Source: Acidobacteriota bacterium
Lineage (GTDB): Bacteria > Acidobacteriota > Vicinamibacteria > Vicinamibacterales > Fen-181
Assembly (NCBI GenBank): GCA_021779795.1
Contig: JAJXZZ010000066.1
Span: 1-10,931 of the forward strand
Direction: 5' to 3'
DNA: 10,931 nucleotides
Positions 5,097 to 10,931 of this stretch are shown piece by piece; positions within the stretch are counted from its first letter, which is position 1, and each line of letters begins with the position of its first letter. A model generated the notes under the pieces. It was not told the origin of the DNA and searched no databases. It saw only the letters and a program-made list of their open reading frames with translations. The position numbers were made by a program, and so were the translations under genes.

Positions 5097-6971
5097 CTGC
5101 CCTTGCCCATCCGCCCGCAACCGCCTCAGCCTTTCGACATGAAACCCGATCACCGCCACCGCCGCCGGCGTCACCCCTGGAACCCGCCCGGCCTGCCCCA
5201 GCGACTCCGGCCGGACGGCCGACAGCCGCTCCACCGCCTCGCGCGTCAGCCCGGGCAGCCCCTCGTACTCGAACCCGTCTGGAATGAGCCGGTGCTCCTC
5301 GCGTTTCGCCCGCTCGGCCGCCGCGCGCTCGCGCTCGATGTAGCCGGCATACTTCACGTCCGCCTCCACCGACGCCACGTCGGTCTCCTCTTCCCCCGGC
5401 AGCGCCTCGATGTCCACCTGGCCCGAACCGACGAGGTCGGCCAGGCGCACGTCGGGCTGCTTCAGCAGCCGATCGGCCGAAACGCGCCCGGTTTCCCCCG
5501 GGATCCGCACCATGATCGACGACAGCCGCAGGCGGTTCCGCTCGAAGCGCGCGCGCCGCTCGACGAACCGCTCCCACCGCCCCTCGTCCACCAGCCCGGC
5601 ATCGCGCCCCCGCGGCGTGAGGCGAAGGTCCGCGTTGTCGGTTCGCAGGAGCAGCCGCCGCTCGGCCCGCGACGTGAACATCCTGTACGGCTCCAGGCAC
5701 CCGTGCGTGACGAGATCGTCCACCATCACGCCAATGTAGGCCTCGTCGCGGCCCAGCACGACCGGCAGCCCGCCCTTGACCGCCAGTGCCGCGTTGAGCC
5801 CGGCCAGCAGCCCCTGCCCAGCGGCCTCCTCGTAGCCGCTGGTCCCGTTGATCTGCCCCGCAAGGTAGAGCCCGGGGATCCGCTTGGCTTCGAGCGTCGC
5901 CCGAAGCTCGGTCGGCTGGATGAAGTCGTACTCGACGGCGTAGGCCGGCTGGAGCATCGCCGCCCCCTCGAGGCCTGGCAGCGCCCGCAGCATCTCGGCC
6001 TGGACCTCTTCGGGCAGGCTCATCGAGAAGCCGTTGACGTAGACCTCGTCGGTGTTGCGCCCTTCGGGCTCGAGCACCAGGTGGTGGCGCTCCCGTTCCG
6101 GGAACTTGACCACCTTGTCCTCGATCGACGGGCAGTACCGCGGCCCGACGCCCGAAATTTGGCCGTTGTAGAGCGGCGACCTGCCGATGTTGGCGCGCAC
6201 CAGTTCGTGCACGGCGGCGTTGGTGTGAAGTTCGTAGCAGGGCACCTGCTCGCGGCTCAGCCTGCCGGTCGAGAACGAGAAGGGGACGATGGGGTCGTCG
6301 CCCGTCTGCAGGCGGAAGTGCCCGGCGCGCACGCCCCCGTCGAAGTCGATCGTCCGCCGATCCAGCCGCGGCGGCGTGCCGGTCTTCAGCCTCCCCCACC
6401 GGAACCCGAGGCCCTTCAGCGCTTCGGCCAGGTCGCTCACCGCGGCTTCCCCGCGCCTGCCGCCCGGCACCTGTCGCGTACCGATGTGCATCAGGCCGTT
6501 CAAGAAGGTCCCCGTCGTCACGACCAGCGCCCGGCAGCCGATCTCTCGACCGTCGCCCAGCCTCAGGCCACGAACCCGCCCGTCCGCGACGACGGGCGCG
6601 GCCGCCGGCGCGACGATCCACTCGATCCCCGGCTGACCGTCCAGCGCCGCGCGCACCCACGCCCGGTAGGCCTTCTTGTCGGCTTGCGCCCGCGGCGACC
6701 AGACGGCGGGGCCGCGGCTCCGGTTCAGCACCTTGAACTGGATGCCGGTCGCGTCGATCGCCCGGCCCATCAGCCCCCCGAGCGCGTCGATCTCGCGGAC
6801 CAGGTGCCCCTTGGCCGTCCCCCCGATCGCCGGGTTGCACGGCATCTGCGCGACGGTGTCGCGCGAGAGGGTGCAGAGCCCCACGTGCAGGCCGACCCTC
6901 GCGGCCGCCCACGCCGCCTCGCAGCCGGCATGGCCGGCGCCCACGACGATGACATCGAACGATGGATTCAT
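5079..6971 (-). CDS. mnmG: tRNA uridine-5-carboxymethylaminomethyl modification enzyme MnmG (GidA)
   Basis: This 630-residue FAD protein works with MnmE to place (carboxymethyl)aminomethyl groups on wobble U34 of certain tRNAs, using methylene-tetrahydrofolate and glycine or ammonium. The N-terminal FAD Rossmann motif is GAGHAGCEAA at 11-20. The family signature QMPCNPAIGGTAKGH follows from 42, then GTFLNGL at 154-160 and RLKTGTPPRL at 194-203. A YCPSIEDKVVKFPER block and the second FAD-site block GQINGTSGYEEAAGQGL are also present. The MnmE- and tRNA-binding helical C-terminus is intact, and length distinguishes it from the shorter TrmFO. ATG 6971 (MNPSFDVIVVGAG) fits the family; the longer open frame to 7103 overlaps mnmE and is unlikely. 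It lies 38 bases after mnmE. The last five residues come from an intruding repeat array. Confidence 0.97.
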   Translation of the reverse strand: MNPSFDVIVVGAGHAGCEAAWAAARVGLHVGLCTLSRDTVAQMPCNPAIGGTAKGHLVREIDALGGLMGRAIDATGIQFKVLNRSRGPAVWSPRAQADKKAYRAWVRAALDGQPGIEWIVAPAAAPVVADGRVRGLRLGDGREIGCRALVVTTGTFLNGLMHIGTRQVPGGRRGEAAVSDLAEALKGLGFRWGRLKTGTPPRLDRRTIDFDGGVRAGHFRLQTGDDPIVPFSFSTGRLSREQVPCYELHTNAAVHELVRANIGRSPLYNGQISGVGPRYCPSIEDKVVKFPERERHHLVLEPEGRNTDEVYVNGFSMSLPEEVQAEMLRALPGLEGAAMLQPAYAVEYDFIQPTELRATLEAKRIPGLYLAGQINGTSGYEEAAGQGLLAGLNAALAVKGGLPVVLGRDEAYIGVMVDDLVTHGCLEPYRMFTSRAERRLLLRTDNADLRLTPRGRDAGLVDEGRWERFVERRARFERNRLRLSSIMVRIPGETGRVSADRLLKQPDVRLADLVGSGQVDIEALPGEEETDVASVEADVKYAGYIERERAAAERAKREEHRLIPDGFEYEGLPGLTREAVERLSAVRPESLGQAGRVPGVTPAAVAVIGFHVERLRRLRADGQGQERLEA

Positions 6972-7009
6972 GCCTGCAACGGCGCAGGGGCCGGCATTGG
7001 GGCCCCCGG

Positions 7010-8413
7010 TCACTTGCCCACGCAGAACCGCGAGAAGATCTCGTTCAACAGGTCGTCTGTCGTTCGCTCCCCTGTCACTTCCTGCAGGAGGTCCACGGCC
7101 CACTTCAGGTCTGACAGCAGGATCTCGTCGGGCACGCTCCCGGCACGCCCGCCGTCGCCGCCAGCCACTCCACGCAACACTTCTGCCGAACGACCAAGTA
7201 AATCTATGTGGCGAACATTGCTTATTATTACAGCCTCAATATCGCCTGTAACACTCAATGCTTTGTCAATTGCCCTAATTAGTTCGTCCGTTCCAGATCC
7301 CGTCAGCGCCGACGCCTCCACGACATCGAGCGCACCGCCGGGCCCCGAGGCGACAGCGAGGTCGCCGGGTTCCCAGGCGGCGGGGAGGTCGCTCTTGTTG
7401 GCCACGACCACGCGAGGGCTCCCGTTGGCCGCGGCGGCGAGCAGCGCCCGATCGTCCTCGGTCAGCGCGGCCGAACGGTCGAGCACGACCACCGCCACGT
7501 CGGCGGCGGCACTCGCCTTCTCCGCCCGCGCCACGCCTTCCCGCTCGACGGGGTCGGCGGTCTTCCTCACGCCGGCCGTGTCCACCAGCGTCACGGTCGC
7601 CGCGCCCAGCTGCGCCGCCTCCACGATCACGTCCCGCGTCGTCCCCGGCACCGGCGTGACGATGGCGCGGTCCGCGCCGACCAGCCGGTTGAACAACGTG
7701 GACTTCCCCACGTTCGGCCGCCCGACGATCGCGACGACGGCCCCCTCGCGCACCAGCCGCCCGCGCCGCGCGGTGGCGAGCAGCGCGTCGATCCTCGTCA
7801 CCGCGTCCGCCAGCGCCGCGCGCACCTCCTCGGGCGAGACGAACGCCTGCTCGTCCTCGCCGAAGTCCACCGACGCTTCGAGCGTCGCGATGAGCGCGAA
7901 CAGCCCGCGCTCGATCTCGCCGATCCGCTCGGCGAGCCCGCCTTGCAGCTGGTCGAGCGCCACGCTCGCCTGCGTCGGCGTCGTGGCGGCGACGAGATCG
8001 CCGACCGCCTCGGCGCGCGTCAGGTCGATCCGGCCGTGCAGGAACGCGCGCAGCGTGAATTCGCCCGGGCCCGCCGCGCGCGCGCCGCAGGCCGCGCAAG
8101 CGGCCACGACCTCGGCGGCCACGACGGGGCTGCCGTGCACGCTGATCTCGACGACATCCTCTCCGGTGTAGGAAGCCGGGGCGGCGAACCAGGTGACGAG
8201 GGCTTCGTCGATCGCGGCGCGCGCGGCAGGCGGGGAAGCGGCGGGGGCGGCGAGGCGCACCAGCGTGGCGCGCCGCGGTTCGAGCGCGGCGGGGGAGTCG
8301 AACAGGCGCGCCGCGATCTCGCGGCTGCGCGGGCCGCTCAGGCGCACGACGGCCAGGCCGCCTCGGCCTGCCGGCGTGGCCAGGGCCACGATGGTGTCGT
8401 CGGGGGAGAACAT
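7010..8413 (-). CDS. mnmE: tRNA modification GTPase MnmE (TrmE)
   Basis: This 467-residue GTPase is the partner of MnmG in wobble-U34 modification. The N-terminal folate-binding domain (about 1-120) starts with the typical DTIVALATPAGRGGLAVVRLSG and contains SYTGEDVVEISVHG. A helical domain follows, with the Ras-like G domain inserted in it: G1 GRPNVGKS (231-238), G2 region PGTTRD (256-261), G3 DTAG (278-281) and G4 NKSD (339-342). The C-terminal FCVGK (463-467) carries the catalytic cysteine. Start ATG 8413 gives MFSPDDTIVA. The gene is complete. Bases 7201-7280 have about 38% GC, far below the rest of the gene, yet encode normal family sequence (ELIRAIDKALS to SNVRHIDLLGRSA). It lies 37 bases after khpB and 38 before mnmG. 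Confidence 0.97.
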   Translation of the reverse strand: MFSPDDTIVALATPAGRGGLAVVRLSGPRSREIAARLFDSPAALEPRRATLVRLAAPAASPPAARAAIDEALVTWFAAPASYTGEDVVEISVHGSPVVAAEVVAACAACGARAAGPGEFTLRAFLHGRIDLTRAEAVGDLVAATTPTQASVALDQLQGGLAERIGEIERGLFALIATLEASVDFGEDEQAFVSPEEVRAALADAVTRIDALLATARRGRLVREGAVVAIVGRPNVGKSTLFNRLVGADRAIVTPVPGTTRDVIVEAAQLGAATVTLVDTAGVRKTADPVEREGVARAEKASAAADVAVVVLDRSAALTEDDRALLAAAANGSPRVVVANKSDLPAAWEPGDLAVASGPGGALDVVEASALTGSGTDELIRAIDKALSVTGDIEAVIISNVRHIDLLGRSAEVLRGVAGGDGGRAGSVPDEILLSDLKWAVDLLQEVTGERTTDDLLNEIFSRFCVGK

Positions 8414-8450
8414 CGCCTGCCGCGCGCGCCGCCGGCCGCCCGGCGCGCGA

Positions 8451-8918
8451 CTACTTGCGTTCCCGCTTGGCGGTGATGAGCACGGTCTTCACGGCCGCGT
8501 CGCCGATGCTCTCGGTCTCGGCGATCCCCTGCTCGGCCACCGCCATGTGCACGATGCGCCGCTCGTAGGCGTTCAGCGGGCCGAGCTTCTGCTCGAGGCC
8601 GGTGCGCTGGGCCTTCTCCGCGAGGAAGAGCGCCATCTGCCGGAGCTCGGCGTCCTTGTCGCGCCGGAAGTCCATGCAGTCCACGACGACGCGCTGGTGG
8701 TCGGGGAGCTCGTCGCGGAAGATGACCGACGCGATGTGCTGCAGCGCCTGCAGGCCGTCGGCCTTGTGGCGCAGCAGCAGCTCCCCCTCGTCGCCGGTGA
8801 GATTGACGCGCGGGCCGTCCGGGGTGTCCTCGACGGTCGCCTCGATCGACAGGCCCATGGCCGTCGTCACGCTCTTCACGAAATCAAGCAGCCGCGCATT
8901 CAGGTCGAGATCGTCCAC
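8451..8918 (-). CDS. khpB: RNA-binding protein KhpB/Jag (KH-R3H domains, no Jag_N domain)
   Basis: This 155-residue protein pairs a type II KH domain (GDEGELLLRHKADGLQALQHI, about 42-62) with a C-terminal R3H domain carrying LNAYERRIVHMAV (about 114-126). The family is known as Jag, SpoIIIJ-associated protein or KhpB/EloR. It binds RNA and in Gram-positives affects cell elongation and division. The N-terminal Jag_N domain seen in Firmicutes is missing, as in many Gram-negative forms. GTG 8918 is well supported by GGGAG seven bases upstream. It follows yidC after 24 bases, its near-universal position, and precedes mnmE. The molecular role outside Firmicutes is not settled. Confidence 0.93.
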   Translation of the reverse strand: MDDLDLNARLLDFVKSVTTAMGLSIEATVEDTPDGPRVNLTGDEGELLLRHKADGLQALQHIASVIFRDELPDHQRVVVDCMDFRRDKDAELRQMALFLAEKAQRTGLEQKLGPLNAYERRIVHMAVAEQGIAETESIGDAAVKTVLITAKRERK

Positions 8919-8942
8919 GTGGGTTCTCCCTTGCTCGATCAG

Positions 8943-10685
8943 CTACGCCGTCTTGGCCTTCAGCTTTCGCTCGGCGGGCGGCCTCGGCACGCTCGGCGGC
9001 CCCACCAGGCGGTTGGTGATGTACTGCTGGCCGATCGCCAGCAGGTTGCTGAAGAACCAGTAAATCGTCAGGCCGCTCGGCATCCACAGGAACATGAAGG
9101 TGAAGACGAGCGGCATCATCATCATCATCTTCTGCTGCGCCGGGTCGCCGCCGGTCGGCGTCATCTTCTGCTGCCAGAGCTGGCTGGCGCCCATCAGGAT
9201 CGGCGTGACGTAGTAGGGGTCGTGCGCCGAGAGGTCCGTGATCCACCAGATGAACGGCTCGCCGCGCAGCTCGATGGCGGCCGAGAGCAGGGAGTAGAAC
9301 GCGAACAGCACGGGCAGCGTCAGCAGCATGGGCACGCAGCCGCTCGCCGGGTTCACGCCCTTCTCCTTGTAGAGGCTCATCATCTCCGAGTTCATCTTCT
9401 GCCGCTCGGGATCGGTCGCCTTCAGGTTCTTGTACCGGTCCTGGATGGCCTTCACCTGCGGCTGGATCTCCTGCATCTTGCGCATCGAGACCATGCTCTT
9501 GTGCCGCAGCGGGAACATCACCGCGTTGATGAGGAACGTCAGGATGATGATCGCCCAGCCGTAGTTGCCCACGTAGCCGTGGATCCAGACGAGCGCGCGC
9601 AGGAGCGGGACGGCCAGGAAGTCGAAGATCCCGAAGTTGATCACGCGCACCAGCTGCAGGTCCGACCGCGCCGCCTTCAGCACGTCGAAGTCCTTCGGGC
9701 CGAAGAAGAACTGCATGTCGTCCATCGACCGCGCCTGCCGGATGCCGAAGGCCACGAGGTCGGCCAGCTTGGGCGCCGCCTTCGCGCCTTCCGGCAGCGG
9801 CTCGGTGAACACGACCCGCTGGAAGTCCACGCGCGCCGTGCGCCTGGGCAGCGCCATCGCGATGAAGTACTGGTCGTCCACGCCGGCGGCGGAGAAGTCC
9901 CCCTCCTGCACCGGCTGCTTGTAGAGGTCGGTCGCGGCAATCCGCTGGACCTTGCTCCCGCGGAGGATGATCGCCTCGGGCTTCAGGATGTAGCGGCTGC
10001 CCTCGGCCCCCGGGACCTGGTCGCCGAGGCCGGCGCCCCACAGCACGGTCGGGTTCATCGCGCGGCCGCCGACGCTGACGTCGGCCGTCACCCGGACGAT
10101 GTAGCCGGTCGGCTCGAAGGTGAAGACCTTGCGGGCCCGCAGGCCAAAGCCGTCGGCGAATTCGAAGACGATGGTCTGGCCGGCATGCGTGGCGTCAACG
10201 GTCGCCGACGCGGCCCCGGAAACCTTGTACAGCGCGTACTTCAGCCGCTCGGTCGCCTTCGCGTCGTCAACCTGCAGGTCGAACGGGTGGATCCGCCCGG
10301 GCTGGAGATAGCTCGGCACCAGCTCCTGCGGGTGCTTCTTCAGGTCGAGGAACTTCTTCAGCTGCCAGCTCACGAGCTTGGCGCCGCGGTTGGTGAACAC
10401 GGCCCTGACCGTCTGCGTCTCGATGACGATGTCGTGCTCGGACGCGTCGGCCACGACCGGCTGATCGGGGCTCGCCGGGGCCGCGGCCTGGGCCGAGCCC
10501 GCCCCCGCCGTCACGGCCTCCGGCGAACCGGTTGCCGCGCCGCTGGCGGGCGCCCCCGCGGCGGCCGCCGCAGCGGCCGGGGCCTGGCGCTTCGCCTTGT
10601 CGGCCGCGGGCTTCACCACCAGCACCTGGTAGGCGTAGAGCACGAGGAACGAGAGGAAGATCGCGACGAGAAGACGTTTTTCCAT
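8943..10685 (-). CDS. yidC: Membrane protein insertase YidC (Oxa1 family)
   Basis: This 580-residue inner-membrane insertase acts alone or with SecYEG to fold and insert membrane proteins, including F0 subunits. The order is the Gram-negative one. TM1 is at about 5-22 (LLVAIFLSFLVLYAYQVLVV) and a low-complexity Ala/Pro/Gly linker spans about 27-85. A large periplasmic beta domain covers about 86-340. The conserved Oxa1 core runs from about 365, with the groove arginine at Arg394 (MFPLRHKSM) and the cytoplasmic coiled-coil hairpin (KMQEIQPQVKAIQDRYK). The remaining TM helices include GCVPMLLTLPVLFAFYSLL and PSGLTIYWFFSNLL. The tail is basic (ERKLKAKTA). A run of five Met (QQKMMMMMP) precedes TM4. 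ATG 10685 places TM1 at the N-terminus; the frame remains open upstream but would overlap yidD. The gene starts five bases after yidD. Confidence 0.96.
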   Translation of the reverse strand: MEKRLLVAIFLSFLVLYAYQVLVVKPAADKAKRQAPAAAAAAAGAPASGAATGSPEAVTAGAGSAQAAAPASPDQPVVADASEHDIVIETQTVRAVFTNRGAKLVSWQLKKFLDLKKHPQELVPSYLQPGRIHPFDLQVDDAKATERLKYALYKVSGAASATVDATHAGQTIVFEFADGFGLRARKVFTFEPTGYIVRVTADVSVGGRAMNPTVLWGAGLGDQVPGAEGSRYILKPEAIILRGSKVQRIAATDLYKQPVQEGDFSAAGVDDQYFIAMALPRRTARVDFQRVVFTEPLPEGAKAAPKLADLVAFGIRQARSMDDMQFFFGPKDFDVLKAARSDLQLVRVINFGIFDFLAVPLLRALVWIHGYVGNYGWAIIILTFLINAVMFPLRHKSMVSMRKMQEIQPQVKAIQDRYKNLKATDPERQKMNSEMMSLYKEKGVNPASGCVPMLLTLPVLFAFYSLLSAAIELRGEPFIWWITDLSAHDPYYVTPILMGASQLWQQKMTPTGGDPAQQKMMMMMPLVFTFMFLWMPSGLTIYWFFSNLLAIGQQYITNRLVGPPSVPRPPAERKLKAKTA

Positions 10686-10690
10686 GAAGA

Positions 10691-10931
10691 CTAGCGGGGC
10701 TTGCCGCCCGGCCACGCGGGCGACGGAGAAAGCGCGCCCGGCGAATCGGCGGACGCGGGCGAATGGTCGTGCCGGCAGCCGCGCGGCGCCGGCGGGGAAG
10801 TGACCCTGCCTGGAACGGGGTCGAAGCCGCTCGACCCGAACGGGTGGCACCGCGCCAGGCGCCGAATCCCCAGCCAGGTCCCGCCGAGGGCGCCGTGCTG
10901 ACGGATCGCCTCGGCCGTGTACTGCGAGCAG
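10691..10931 (-). CDS. yidD: Membrane protein insertion efficiency factor YidD (C-terminal part)
   Basis: The frame enters from the right edge and ends at TAG 10693-10691, giving 79 visible residues. The first 40 match YidD well: CSQYTAEAIRQHGALGG, then RRLARCHPFGSSGFDPVP, covering the C-S-x-Y box, the R-H-G-x-x-x-G motif and the C-H-P-F...DPVP terminus. YidD is a small membrane-associated protein that assists YidC-dependent insertion and is usually encoded between rnpA and yidC, as here. The start lies outside the window, with rnpA expected beyond it. An unusual 39-residue Pro/Ser/Ala/Gly-rich tail follows DPVP, where many family members end soon after. Confidence 0.93.
   Translation of the reverse strand, partial: CSQYTAEAIRQHGALGGTWLGIRRLARCHPFGSSGFDPVPGRVTSPPAPRGCRHDHSPASADSPGALSPSPAWPGGKPR

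Noticed and set aside
7264..7269. Perfect TTGACA (minus strand) in the AT-rich mnmE patch as an internal promoter for mnmG
   Set aside because: No acceptable -10 hexamer lies 16-18 bases downstream. In an AT-rich coding patch the match is probably chance.
5103..8171. A 1022-codon open frame on the plus strand opposite mnmG and mnmE
   Set aside because: It is antisense to two genes with complete motif sets. Its product is Arg/Pro/His-rich with no recognisable domain, as expected from GC-rich DNA with few stops on the opposite strand.
8193..10694. An 833-codon open frame on the plus strand opposite khpB and yidC
   Set aside because: Same reason: it mirrors real genes, and its Arg/His/Leu-rich composition has no family resemblance.

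Overview
The window is a high-GC bacterial chromosome segment. Nearly every gene lies on the minus strand, so transcription runs right to left. The order yidD - yidC - jag/khpB - mnmE - mnmG - rsmG - parA - parB is the conserved cluster usually found near the replication origin. Two parS centromere sites sit just upstream of parAB. After parB come selD and then an F-type ATP synthase b-type subunit gene at the left edge. The GC content, the parB-to-ATP-synthase proximity and short palindromic and heptad intergenic repeats suggest an Acidobacteriota-like organism (perhaps Vicinamibacteria). That placement is an inference from layout and style, not from a search.

Right part (4155-10931): the 3' end of yidD, yidC, a short khpB/jag, mnmE and mnmG are packed with gaps of 5 to 38 bases and probably form one transcription unit. 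They cover membrane protein insertion, an RNA-binding protein and wobble-uridine tRNA modification. After a 255-base spacer full of repeats comes rsmG (16S rRNA m7G methyltransferase).

Middle part (2077-4154): a 389-base gene-free stretch holds two 16-bp parS sites, followed by parA and parB 21 bases apart. Together these form a complete chromosome-partition module (ATPase, CTPase/DNA clamp and centromere).

Left part (1-2076): the most notable gene is selD. Its reading frame is crossed by an in-frame TGA at 1791-1793, exactly where SelD carries its catalytic Cys or selenocysteine. The gene is best read as 795-1832, encoding a 345-residue selenoprotein SelD with Sec14, and hairpins resembling a bacterial SECIS lie just downstream of the TGA. 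The genome should therefore carry SelA, SelB and tRNA-Sec elsewhere. A conventional gene caller would start this gene at GTG 1685 and lose 49 residues, including the active site. The selD leader holds an AATGACC repeat array that looks like an operator. An ATP synthase b/b' gene and the start of a probable signal-peptide-bearing second b subunit close the window.

Other unusual items are a sharply AT-rich patch inside mnmE (about 7200-7290), a heptanucleotide repeat array that runs into the mnmG stop codon, REP-like palindromes between mnmG and rsmG, and 20-bp tandem repeats between parB and selD. I see no mobile element, CRISPR array, tRNA or rRNA. No wholly new multi-gene system is evident.
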